Below are positions 1 to 7,866 of a stretch of DNA of 36,244 nt, piece by piece. The position numbers and the translations under genes are program-made. The stretch's first letter is position 1, and each line of letters starts with the position of its first letter. The stretch lies in assembly GCA_934351925.1 (NCBI GenBank), contig CAKRJT010000028.1:1-36244 (forward strand), in the 5' to 3' direction. Origin of the DNA: an uncultured Lachnospiraceae bacterium. GTDB taxonomy: Bacteria > Bacillota > Clostridia > Lachnospirales > Lachnospiraceae. The notes beneath the pieces were generated by a model that made no database searches, was not told the DNA's origin, and saw only the letters and a program-made list of their open reading frames with translations.

Positions 1-92
1 CTTGCGCAGCCCTGCACCATGTGATATGTACATTGAAGGAGAAGAAAAAGCTGGAAAAGCAGCAGGGACGGTAAAAGAGGAGGGATAATACA

Positions 93-317
93 ATGTGTGA
101 AGCGCTGAGAAGACTTATGAAGGATGAGATTGAGGAGGCTTTGGACGCTGCGAAGCAGGAGGGCAGTGTAGAAGGACATATTCAGGCACAGAGGGAGACA
201 TCGATAGCACTTGCGAAGATGGGAATGACGGTTGAGAACATTGCCACCGCCGTAAATGCGAGTATAGAGCAGGTGCAGAGCTGGATAAGTGCGAAAGATA
301 GTGCTTCTGTCATGTGA
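93..317 (+). pseudogene. C-terminal tail of an Rpn/PD-(D/E)XK transposase-like protein, probably broken
   Basis: This 74-residue ORF is highly charged at first (repeated E/K/D around residues 10-30) and ends in a short helix-turn-helix-like segment (ALAKMGMTVENIATAVN, then SIEQVQSWI). That ending is typical of the C-terminal tails of Rpn-family (PD-(D/E)XK nuclease) transposase-like proteins in Lachnospiraceae. No nuclease core is visible; it would lie upstream of the window. Bases 2-88 are open in a different frame and end in TAA at 86-88, and that frame also reads as a charged tail (EGEEKAGKAAGTVKEEG). A frameshift near 80-92 may therefore have split one gene. Alternatively the ATG at 93, preceded by AGAGGAGGG, starts a genuine small protein. 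The family call is from memory of typical tails, not from a search. Confidence 0.45.
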
Positions 318-374
318 TAGTATGATACCATGTAACAGTTCGATACCATATAATAGCTTGCTATGAGCTGCAAT

Positions 375-423
375 AAAATAAACCGATGATTCCCATGAAG
401 TATGTGAATTATCGGTTTATTTT
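375..423. terminator. Bidirectional rho-independent terminator
   Basis: The 13-base arm AAAATAAACCGAT at 375-387 pairs perfectly with 411-423, and GATTC/GAATT can extend the stem inwards with one wobble. A-rich and T-rich flanks give a U-tract on either strand. It lies between the convergent transposase tail and argH, so it can end transcription from both sides. Confidence 0.75.
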
Positions 424-514
424 TATTGTAAGTATTATTTTAAAATTCAGAAATAAAAGTTAATTCTGATTCCCGCCGTAATGTATGTATAAACAGTAGA
501 TATTCTAGCTGTGG

Positions 515-1888
515 CTATTCGCCAAGATACTCCTCATACTTGGCAATGGCCTCCTTCATTGCAGCCGGGCTTGGAGCACCCTTGGTGAGTCTTTTCTCAA
601 CGCAGGTCTTTAAGGAGATGGCATCATAGATATCACTTTCAAATACAGGGCAGATAGCTTTAAGCTCCTCAAGGCTCATCTCATCTATGGAAATTCCCTT
701 GTCGATGCAGTAGAGCACTATCTGACCGATTATGCCGTGTGCGTCGCGGAACGGAACACCGTGGTTTACAAGGTAGTCGGCAGCGTCGGTGGCATTTGTG
801 AAGCCCGCCATCGCACTCTTTTCCATAACCTCCTTGTTGAAGGTCAGTGTGTTGAGCATCCCGGTGAAGAGGAGTATACAGCCCTTTGTGGTGTCGATTG
901 CGTCGAAGGTGAGCTCCTTATCCTCCTGCATATCCTTGTTGTAGGCGAGAGGAAGTCCTTTCATGGTTGTGAGCAAGGACATGAGCGCTCCGTACACACG
1001 GCCTGTCTTTCCGCGCACGAGCTCGGCGATGTCAGGGTTCTTCTTCTGAGGCATTATTGAGCTTCCGGTGCTGTAGGCATCGTCAAGCTCTATAAAGCGG
1101 TATTCGTTGGAGTTCCAGATTATGATTTCCTCTGAAAAACGGCTTAAATGCATCATAATTGTCGACATGGCACTTAAAAATTCGATTAAATAGTCACGGT
1201 CGGATACAGAGTCAATGCTGTTGGCTGTCGCACCTGTAAAGCCGAGAAGAGAGGCTGTGTATTCACGGTCAAGAGGATAGGTGGTTCCGGCGAGTGCACC
1301 TGCTCCGAGAGGACAGTAGTTCATTCTCCTGTATATGTCGGCTATGCGTCCTCTGTCTCTTGAAAACATTTCAAAATATGCACCGAAATGGTGTGCCACA
1401 GTGATAGGCTGGGCTTTCTGAAGATGTGTAAAGCCCGGCATATATGTCTCGGTGTTTTCCTTCATGATTCTGAGAATCACCTTTAAAAGACCCTTTAAAA
1501 GTTCGTCCGTCTGTGTAAGCTCGTCGCGCGTGTAGAGTCTCATGTCGAGTGCGACCTGGTCGTTACGGCTTCTTCCGGTGTGAAGGCGTTTACCGGCGTC
1601 GCCGATGCGTGATATGAGCTCCGCCTCGACAAAGCTGTGAATATCCTCGGACTCATCGTCAAACTGTAAGGCGCCGCTGTCGATGTCGTCGCGGATTGAG
1701 GTGAGCCCTGCTATGATGGCAGCTTTGTCATCGTCTGACAATATTCCCTGTTTTGCAAGCATGGTCACATGTGCAATGCTTCCCTCAATGTCCTGCTTGT
1801 AAAATCTTCTGTCGAAGGGAAGAGATGCGTTGAAATTGTTTACTAACTGATTGGTTTCCTTTGTGAAACGTCCGCCCCAGAGCTTCAT
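515..1888 (-). CDS. argH: Argininosuccinate lyase
   Basis: This enzyme cleaves argininosuccinate to arginine and fumarate, the last step of arginine synthesis, in the cytoplasm. The 457-residue length matches the family. The N-terminus MKLWGGRF is characteristic, the core has TGRSRNDQVALDMRLY, and the fumarase/aspartase signature is GSSIMPQKKNPD near residue 280. The frame stays open upstream to 1975, but I start at 1888 because GGAGGA (complement of 1896-1901) sits 7 bases before that ATG; the extra upstream residues look like non-coding leader. It follows the YfhO-type gene on the same strand after 326 bases and has its own candidate promoter, so it may be transcribed separately from argG. 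Confidence 0.96.
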   Translation of the reverse strand: MKLWGGRFTKETNQLVNNFNASLPFDRRFYKQDIEGSIAHVTMLAKQGILSDDDKAAIIAGLTSIRDDIDSGALQFDDESEDIHSFVEAELISRIGDAGKRLHTGRSRNDQVALDMRLYTRDELTQTDELLKGLLKVILRIMKENTETYMPGFTHLQKAQPITVAHHFGAYFEMFSRDRGRIADIYRRMNYCPLGAGALAGTTYPLDREYTASLLGFTGATANSIDSVSDRDYLIEFLSAMSTIMMHLSRFSEEIIIWNSNEYRFIELDDAYSTGSSIMPQKKNPDIAELVRGKTGRVYGALMSLLTTMKGLPLAYNKDMQEDKELTFDAIDTTKGCILLFTGMLNTLTFNKEVMEKSAMAGFTNATDAADYLVNHGVPFRDAHGIIGQIVLYCIDKGISIDEMSLEELKAICPVFESDIYDAISLKTCVEKRLTKGAPSPAAMKEAIAKYEEYLGE

Positions 1889-1931
1889 GGTTGTGTCCTC
1901 CATAGTGTGTATTGTGTGATAAAAAATGTGA

Positions 1932-1993
1932 GTCAAAACAGGCTGTTTTAGTTGCGGGTGTATAACGTGCTGCATTTGTGAGCCTGTTTTGAC
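1932..1993 (-). promoter_or_regulatory. Perfect 13-bp inverted repeat in the argH leader
   Basis: GTCAAAACAGGCT at 1932-1944 is the exact reverse complement of 1981-1993, with 37 bases... precisely 1945-1980 (36 bases) between the arms. It lies 44 bases upstream of the argH start codon, inside the predicted leader. No U-tract follows, so it is not a standard terminator. It could be an RNA stem that controls argH or a protein-binding dyad; function is inferred only. Confidence 0.5.
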
Positions 1994-2033
1994 GTGATAG
2001 TTTAGTTATATTATTTTAGTAATATAAATATCT

Positions 2034-2061
2034 GTTATAATATCATTAAAACTAGTGTTAA
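2034..2061 (-). promoter_or_regulatory. Candidate argH promoter
   Basis: On the minus strand TTAACA (complement of 2056-2061) and TATAAC (complement of 2034-2039) are separated by 16 bases in an AT-rich stretch. Each hexamer is one mismatch from the sigma-A consensus. Transcription would start near 2027 and include the 1932-1993 stem. AT-rich DNA makes chance matches common. Confidence 0.4.
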
Positions 2062-2214
2062 TATGAGCAAATGACTTTAAAGTAATGATATGAGTAAATA
2101 ATGTTGTTTTTAACATTAATCTAGCTTCTGTAATCATAGTCATATCATAATTAATGGTCACATGCATGTATCATTAGCATTGTTAATGTTGTCTTGATAT
2201 TATGATTGTCAACT

Positions 2215-4944
2215 TTAGTGTTGGATATTGGTAATATCGGAGTCCTCGGTATCGCCACTAGCAGTTCCATCACCAGCCGCCTCAGGCTTATCGCCGTCAT
2301 TCTCCGCATCAACAGCCTTGCCGGCATTATCATCGACAGCTCCACTGGCAGCATTAGCATTAGCCGCCGTATCTGAATTATCATTATCACCAGTAACGCC
2401 TGTTGTGTCTGAATTGTCTGCAACAGCCGCCGCCTGCGGCTTGGTGAAAGGAAGAAATCCTTTTCCGGCTTCCCTGCGGTAGAAGCAGTATACGATGAAG
2501 AGTATTAAGAGGGCTGAGATGCTTATGAGCATGCCCGGCTTGAAGCCTCTTGGTGTGAAGGAGAGCTCTATGGTGTAATCGCCGGGTGCGAGCTCGACGC
2601 CGATGAGTGCCTCAGCAATCTCGGTTATCTCTGTCTTTACTCCGTTTACCTTGAGTGTCCAGCTAGGGTCGTAAGGTATCGAGAACATGAGAGTTCCTGC
2701 TTCGTGCACATTTATCGTACCGGTTATTGCGGTGTCGGTGTAGGAGGTGACGTTGAGCCCCTGATTGTTCAGCGCATTGTAGGTATCGATGAATTTGTTC
2801 AAATCCATTGTGTATACCATGGCACTTAATGACTCTTCGCCGTCCTTGTCCGCAATGCGGATATGGGTGCCGGCTGTCTGCCAGCCAAGGTCTATTATTC
2901 TGCCATGGTTTATTCCGGCGAAATTCTCGGTGTTGTCGCCTATTGTGACCTTTGCCGTCTTGACGGACTTGTTGGAGACATAGACATATACATATCCATC
3001 CTGCTCTACATCTATCGATATTCCGCTCTTGTCGTTATCGGTGAAGTCGATGGAGGTGAACAGCGAACTTACTCCGGTGTTCTCAAGCGCAAAATCATTC
3101 TGCACTGAGAATGGATTGCTTGAGGTATAGTTCCAGTTATCATTGATATCGGAGCTTACCATATAGGCGAGTGGAAGAGTGTATTTTGCCTTGTATAGGT
3201 ATTCGCCGTCAACCGAATCGACAAGTTCAAGAGTGTAATTGTCGGAGAGCAGTTTGCTGCTCAGAATATATTTTATGTCGAACATCGAGTAGACCAGAGG
3301 AGTAGCTCCGTGGTCTGCATAGGCGTTCATGGAGTGTTCGAGTCCGAGGTAGCCGAACAGATCGGTTATACCTGCGTAAGCAGTTGATGAGAATACACTT
3401 GCACTGTTAAAATTGTGCCAGGCGGCATCATTTTTTGAACGGTATCCGAAGGCTTTGGCAATTCTGTAAAAGGAGTCGTCGGAGTCTGACAGTTCATCTG
3501 TCAACGTCTGTATGGAATTGTAGTCCTTGAAATAAGCGCTTCTTCCTGTCGTGCTGTAGCCTGTCTCTTCCATGTTCATGGTACATTCAATGCAGCTTAC
3601 GCAGAACAGAAGGAATACTATAAAAGGTTTCTTGATCTTATCCTTTTTGTAGAGAAATGCGGCAATTACATACAGAAGCATGAAGAACGCATTTACAAGC
3701 AGTATGGCATAATCAGGGTCATTCTCGCCGCCGCTGTGGTCGAGCCAGAGCAGATAAATCAGGAAAAGTCCGAAAGCCTTTGCAATCTGGCTGCCGCTGT
3801 AATCCTTCATATCCTTATATGCGTCAAAGCACATGGTGAGCAGAATGAACACATATATGAAGGATTGTCTTGCCGGGAGCGAATTAGGGTAGTGGAATCC
3901 GTGCCATATAAAGTTAGGTATATTGAAGCTGAATGCGAAGATGAATACAAAAAGCAGCAGAGATTTTGCAATCTTTTCGCGAAGGCTTATTTTCCTATTA
4001 AAAATATAGAGCGGGTAGAGTAAAAATACGGCGACACCGCAGTATATATTAGGGAGGTGCTCAAGACCTATGCACACCTCGGTGTTGGCAAGCTGCCTGT
4101 TGAGCACGGTCACAACGGAGAAGTACTGTGTGAGCGTCTTTGGAAAGCTTATGTCGCTCGAGGCGGTGAGTCCGAGAGCGTACAGTTCAGGCAGAAGTAT
4201 AGCGGCTGACAAGGCTCCTGCGAGCAGTGAAAAGAGAGTGAAGTAACCGATTTTCTGAAGGTAAACAGACTTCTTTTCAGGTACGGGCATTGTGACAAGC
4301 AGCATAAGAAAATAAAATACAATACTGATACATACCATAATCGCTATGTAATAGTTAGAGAGTATTGTAAGTCCGAGTGCCACTGTGTAGAGTATGCCCT
4401 TATCTTCATTTATGAGCCTTTCAAGTCCGAGGAGCACGAGAGGTAGTAAGAGCACACAGTCAAACCACATCAGGTTCCAGCTAAATGCGGCTGTGAAGCC
4501 CGAAAGCGCATAGAACATACCGAAAACAGATACCGTTATATTGCGTACCTTAAAGTGCTTTGCAATATAATAGGTAAACGTAGTCGATGCGAGTGACAGC
4601 TTTATGAGAATGATCAGGTTCATCAGTTCGATAATATAGTTATGTGGAAAGAAACCTATGAACCAGTTGAGCGGGCTTGAGAGATAGTAGCCGTAAAGCG
4701 CCGTAAAATTAGACCCGAGTCCTATCTCCCACGAATAAAAAAGACTTCCGCCATTACGGATTTTGTCCCACAATTCCGAGAAGAACGGACAATATTGATG
4801 ATACATATCCGAGCGCAGATACACATTGTCGCCGAACGGATAGATTCCGCGGACTGCGAAAATTGCAGTCATTATGATAAGCGGAAGGAAAAAAGAAATA
4901 TAATACATCGGATGTATCGATTTTATTTTTTCTTTGAATTTCAT
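2215..4944 (-). CDS. YfhO-family multi-membrane glycosyltransferase (GT-C type)
   Basis: A protein of about 909 residues with many hydrophobic segments over residues 15-430, one more near 835-855, and a large extracytoplasmic domain between them. The N-terminal FPFGDNVYLRSDMYHQY-like stretch (GDN..LRSDMYHQY) and the GLGSNF motif match the YfhO family. In Bacillus subtilis YfhO transfers sugar from an undecaprenyl carrier to lipoteichoic acid, working with the GT2 enzyme CsbB and a GtrA-type flippase. The two genes immediately upstream supply both partners here. The last 75 residues are an Ala/Asp/Gly/Asn-rich low-complexity tail, unusual for the family. The start at 4944 is chosen because AGGGG lies only 2 bases from the alternative ATG at 4953. 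The acceptor polymer is unknown. Confidence 0.88.
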   Translation of the reverse strand: MKFKEKIKSIHPMYYISFFLPLIIMTAIFAVRGIYPFGDNVYLRSDMYHQYCPFFSELWDKIRNGGSLFYSWEIGLGSNFTALYGYYLSSPLNWFIGFFPHNYIIELMNLIILIKLSLASTTFTYYIAKHFKVRNITVSVFGMFYALSGFTAAFSWNLMWFDCVLLLPLVLLGLERLINEDKGILYTVALGLTILSNYYIAIMVCISIVFYFLMLLVTMPVPEKKSVYLQKIGYFTLFSLLAGALSAAILLPELYALGLTASSDISFPKTLTQYFSVVTVLNRQLANTEVCIGLEHLPNIYCGVAVFLLYPLYIFNRKISLREKIAKSLLLFVFIFAFSFNIPNFIWHGFHYPNSLPARQSFIYVFILLTMCFDAYKDMKDYSGSQIAKAFGLFLIYLLWLDHSGGENDPDYAILLVNAFFMLLYVIAAFLYKKDKIKKPFIVFLLFCVSCIECTMNMEETGYSTTGRSAYFKDYNSIQTLTDELSDSDDSFYRIAKAFGYRSKNDAAWHNFNSASVFSSTAYAGITDLFGYLGLEHSMNAYADHGATPLVYSMFDIKYILSSKLLSDNYTLELVDSVDGEYLYKAKYTLPLAYMVSSDINDNWNYTSSNPFSVQNDFALENTGVSSLFTSIDFTDNDKSGISIDVEQDGYVYVYVSNKSVKTAKVTIGDNTENFAGINHGRIIDLGWQTAGTHIRIADKDGEESLSAMVYTMDLNKFIDTYNALNNQGLNVTSYTDTAITGTINVHEAGTLMFSIPYDPSWTLKVNGVKTEITEIAEALIGVELAPGDYTIELSFTPRGFKPGMLISISALLILFIVYCFYRREAGKGFLPFTKPQAAAVADNSDTTGVTGDNDNSDTAANANAASGAVDDNAGKAVDAENDGDKPEAAGDGTASGDTEDSDITNIQH

Positions 4945-4958
4945 GATAACCATAACCC

Positions 4959-5384
4959 CTATTTTTTCTTTTTGAAAATAAATAATTTGCTCGCAATGTA
5001 GTTGATTATGACTACGAATATGGCAGCGATAACCTTGGCGATAAGCTTTGGAACGCCGAGCATTTCTACGGTGAGTGCCAAAAAGCCTGTCTCAAAGAGA
5101 AGCGAAAGCACTCTTGCGGCACCGAAGGACAATATTTCCTTTAATACAAGGACAGGTTCCCAGCTTTTGCTCTCAAACACGAAAAGCTTATTTGTCACAT
5201 ATGCAAAAGCTACAGCAAAAAACCACGAAATCACGTTAGCAGTAATATAGTATATCCCTAAAACGTCGGTGAACAGCCAGTAGAATACGAAGTTTACAAC
5301 CGTTGTCAGCACACCGAAAATGAGATAGCTTATGACCTCACGGGTGAAAAATTTTTCTATTATTTTATTTATCAGATTCTTCAT
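4959..5384 (-). CDS. GtrA-family membrane protein (lipid-linked sugar flippase)
   Basis: A protein of about 141 residues with four hydrophobic segments. YLIFGVLTTVVNFVFYW near the start and NYIASKLFIF at the end are typical of GtrA/GtcA proteins, which flip undecaprenyl-phosphate-linked sugars across the membrane. The ATG at 5384 is chosen over a TTG at 5432 because the longer form adds only a basic stretch reading inside the upstream gene. It overlaps the end of the GT2 gene by 20 bases and is followed after 14 bases by the YfhO-type gene, consistent with translational coupling. It has no clear ribosome site of its own. Confidence 0.88.
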   Translation of the reverse strand: MKNLINKIIEKFFTREVISYLIFGVLTTVVNFVFYWLFTDVLGIYYITANVISWFFAVAFAYVTNKLFVFESKSWEPVLVLKEILSFGAARVLSLLFETGFLALTVEMLGVPKLIAKVIAAIFVVIINYIASKLFIFKKKK

Positions 5385-6336
5385 TACAATTATTTTTATC
5401 CTTATCTTTATTAAGGTTGTTTTCTTTTTCAATATAGATTGGACGCTGTTTTACCTCGGTAAAAATTCGTGCCAGGTATTCGCCGATAATGCCGATGCTA
5501 AGCTCAATAATTCCGCCGAGAAACAGCAGTATTATTATTGTCGAGGCGTAGCCCGGGATATCCTTTCCGAAGGCAAGGGTCTTTATGAGAAGATAAAAGC
5601 CGTAGAGCAGTGCGAGTGTGCTGATGGCAGCGCCGATAACCGACAGCATACGCAGCGGAGCCACGGAGAAGGATACAATCGCGTCCATGGCATACTTTAC
5701 AAGACCCGAGAATTTCCACTTGGTCGTGCCCAGGGTTCTCTCGACATTCTCATAAGGAATCCACTTGGTATCATAGCCTACCCAGCAGAACAGACCCTTG
5801 GAGAAACGTTCCTTCTCAGGGAGTGCGACAAGGCTGTCAACCATCTGTCTTGACATGATGCGGTAGTCGACGGCACCATAAGGCATTTTGGTGTTGGTCA
5901 GCTTGTTGTTGAGCTTGTAGAAGGACTGTGAAAAGGCACTTCTGATTTTGCGCTCGCCCGTTCTTGTGGTCCTGTATGCGGCACAGCAGTCATGTCCCTC
6001 CTCAATGCCCTCGATTAGCTTAGGGAAGAGTGCGGGCGGGTGCTGTAAATCGGCGTCCATTACGATTACATAGTCCGCGGTGCTGTTTTTTAGTCCGGCA
6101 AACATAGCAGCTTCTTTACCAAAATTACGCGAAAAAGAGACATACCGTACATCATCATGGTCTGCGGCAAGTCCCTTTAGCAGGAGCAGGGTGTTGTCCC
6201 TGCTCCCATCATTTACAAAAATGTATCTGAAAGAGTAATTATTGATAGCTGCCACATGCTTTGAGGTCTCGTCATAGAAGGCTGCGATAACCTCCTGTTC
6301 GTTATAGCATGGAACAACGATATCGATAGTTTGCAT
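5365..6336 (-). CDS. GT2-family glycosyltransferase, polyprenyl-phosphate sugar synthase type
   Basis: A 323-residue enzyme of the DPM1/GtrB/CsbB type that loads a sugar onto undecaprenyl phosphate at the inner membrane face. The GT-A fold is seen in VVPCYNEQEVI at residues 8-18, VNDGSRDNT near 41, SFSRNFGKEAAMFAG near 67 and the metal-binding DADLQHPP near 94. Two membrane segments follow at about 225-250 and 262-287, then a Lys/Asn/Asp-rich end. Its ATG shares one base with the argG stop (TAATG), so it is translationally coupled to argG. The sugar cannot be told from the sequence; GlcNAc or glucose would fit characterised relatives. Confidence 0.92.
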   Translation of the reverse strand: MQTIDIVVPCYNEQEVIAAFYDETSKHVAAINNYSFRYIFVNDGSRDNTLLLLKGLAADHDDVRYVSFSRNFGKEAAMFAGLKNSTADYVIVMDADLQHPPALFPKLIEGIEEGHDCCAAYRTTRTGERKIRSAFSQSFYKLNNKLTNTKMPYGAVDYRIMSRQMVDSLVALPEKERFSKGLFCWVGYDTKWIPYENVERTLGTTKWKFSGLVKYAMDAIVSFSVAPLRMLSVIGAAISTLALLYGFYLLIKTLAFGKDIPGYASTIIILLFLGGIIELSIGIIGEYLARIFTEVKQRPIYIEKENNLNKDKDKNNCNEESDK

Positions 6337-7547
6337 TACTTCTTCTCCTCTAACATGGCACGAACTTTCATTGAAAGACCGAAGAGGTTGATAAAGCCTT
6401 CTGCATCGTGGTGGTCATAGAGTTCACCTGTTGTGAAGCTTGCAAGTGTCTCGCTGTAGAGTGAGTTAGGGCTTGTTGTGCCGGCCTTGATGATGTTGCC
6501 CTTATAGAGCTTCATCTTAACTTCACCTGTAACCTTCTCCTCGAGGGATTCAACGAATGCCTGGCATGCCTCGCGAAGAGGTGTGAACCACTTGCCCTCG
6601 TATACGATGTTGGCAAACTTCTCTGAAATGCCCTTCTTGAAGGAGAGGCTGTCACGATCAAGGATAAGCTCTTCAAGCTGCTCATGGGCTGCCATGAGGA
6701 TTGTTCCGCCGGGTGTCTCGTATACACCACGGCTCTTCATGCCGACAACACGGTTCTCAACGATATCGATGATACCGATACCGTGCTTTCCGCCGAGCTT
6801 ATTTAACTTTCTTAAAATATCGGATGCTTTCATCTTTTCACCGTTGATAGCGACAGGACGACCTTTCTCAAAAGTGAGCGATACATACTCTGCCTCGTCA
6901 GGAGCCTTCTCCGGAGTCACGCCGAGTACAAGGAGGTGATCATAGTTAGGCTCGTTGGCAGGATCCTCAAGCTCAAGTCCCTCGTGGCTTATATGCCAGA
7001 TGTTGCGGTCGCGGCTGTAGCTGTTGTCTGCCGAGAAAGGAAGGTCGATACCGTGAGCCTTGCAGTAATCGATCTCGTCCTGACGTGACTGCATCTTCCA
7101 GGTCTCATTGCATCTCCAAGGAGCGATAATCTTGATATCAGGTGCTAAAGCCTTGATTGAGAGCTCGAAACGGACCTGATCATTACCCTTGCCCGTTGCA
7201 CCGTGGCAGATGGCAACCGCATTCTCCTTGCGGGCAATCTCTACAAGCTTCTTGGCGATGAGAGGACGTGCAAAGGATGTACCGAGAAGGTACTTGTGCT
7301 CGTACACTGCGTCAGCCATAACTGTAGGCATAATGTAGTCGTCAACGAACTCATCAACAACATCGAGAATGTATAATTTCTCAGCTCCGGAAAGCTTAGC
7401 TCTCTCCTCAAGGCCGTCGAGCTCGCTCTCCTGACCTACATCGATGCAGCAGCAGACCACATCATAATTATAGTTCTCCTTGAGCCAAGGGATAATTGCG
7501 GTGGTATCAAGACCGCCGGAATAAGCGAGAATAACTTTGTCTTTCAT
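6336..7547 (-). CDS. argG: Argininosuccinate synthase
   Basis: Joins citrulline and aspartate with ATP to form argininosuccinate, the substrate of ArgH. The 403-residue protein begins with the ATP-binding P-loop-like motif SGGLDT at residues 10-15 and has GATGKGNDQVRFE, the citrulline/aspartate binding signature, further on. AGGAGG (complement of 7558-7563) lies 10 bases before the ATG. The gene is read from the duplicated promoter at 7627-7655 and continues directly into the glycosyltransferase gene. It faces argC across the shared control region. Confidence 0.97.
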   Translation of the reverse strand: MKDKVILAYSGGLDTTAIIPWLKENYNYDVVCCCIDVGQESELDGLEERAKLSGAEKLYILDVVDEFVDDYIMPTVMADAVYEHKYLLGTSFARPLIAKKLVEIARKENAVAICHGATGKGNDQVRFELSIKALAPDIKIIAPWRCNETWKMQSRQDEIDYCKAHGIDLPFSADNSYSRDRNIWHISHEGLELEDPANEPNYDHLLVLGVTPEKAPDEAEYVSLTFEKGRPVAINGEKMKASDILRKLNKLGGKHGIGIIDIVENRVVGMKSRGVYETPGGTILMAAHEQLEELILDRDSLSFKKGISEKFANIVYEGKWFTPLREACQAFVESLEEKVTGEVKMKLYKGNIIKAGTTSPNSLYSETLASFTTGELYDHHDAEGFINLFGLSMKVRAMLEEKK

Positions 7548-7626
7548 TATTAATATTCCTCCTGATTAGGTTACTTATGTATGCATCCTTAGCGTTTATC
7601 CGCGCCTAATGTCAAACACTGTGTTA

Positions 7627-7655
7627 AATATACATCAAAAATACATTTTATGCAA
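7627..7655 (-). promoter_or_regulatory. argG promoter, embedded in a duplicated operator-like segment
   Basis: On the minus strand TTGCAT (complement of 7650-7655) and TATATT (complement of 7627-7632) are 17 bases apart. The spacer contains TGCAT-AAA-ATGTA-like dyad symmetry resembling ARG boxes of the ArgR/AhrC family, although the half-site spacing is one base shorter than the classical box. Confidence 0.7.
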
Positions 7656-7684
7656 TAGTTTATCCAGTTTTTTTCATTTTTTTA

Positions 7685-7713
7685 TTGCATAATATGCATT
7701 AATGATGTATATT
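7685..7713 (+). promoter_or_regulatory. argC promoter, mirror copy of the argG promoter
   Basis: TTGCAT at 7685-7690 and TATATT at 7708-7713 are again exactly 17 bases apart. The spacer has the perfect dyad TGCAT-AAT-ATGCA at 7686-7698. The match with the argG copy extends well beyond the promoter hexamers, which points to a shared bound regulator, most simply an ArgR/AhrC protein. Confidence 0.7.
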
Positions 7714-7866
7714 TATTAACAAGCAGGCTGACAAAAGCATGAAAATTTTCTAATGTGGTTATTATCGGAATTGAAAATTAGGTATGGACTTTTGGAGGCA
7801 TGAATAATAAAATTAGAACAAACAGAGAATTTAACTCTGCATCAGACTAAACAGGAGATGTGCGCT

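Larger units (their letters stand above)
1889..2214. other. AT-rich intergenic region between the YfhO-type gene and argH
   Basis: I see no gene in these 326 bases. Besides the candidate argH promoter and the 13-bp inverted repeat, TAATGTT at 2099-2105 pairs with AACATTA at 2112-2118; read on the minus strand it is followed by TTTACT, a weak terminator-like element that might partly end the upstream operon. Confidence 0.5.
7548..7866. promoter_or_regulatory. Divergent argG/argC control region
   Basis: These 319 bases hold no gene. They contain two inverted near-copies of a 33-base segment (7625-7657 minus, 7683-7715 plus; 29 of 33 identical), each carrying a full promoter. A 25-bp spacer with a T-rich run separates them. 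The remaining 150 bases before argC are AT-rich leader without a hairpin I can support. Confidence 0.8.

Noticed and set aside
737..1060. Plus-strand ORF of 107 residues opposite argH
   Set aside because: Lies wholly within argH on the other strand, with no ribosome site or known motif.
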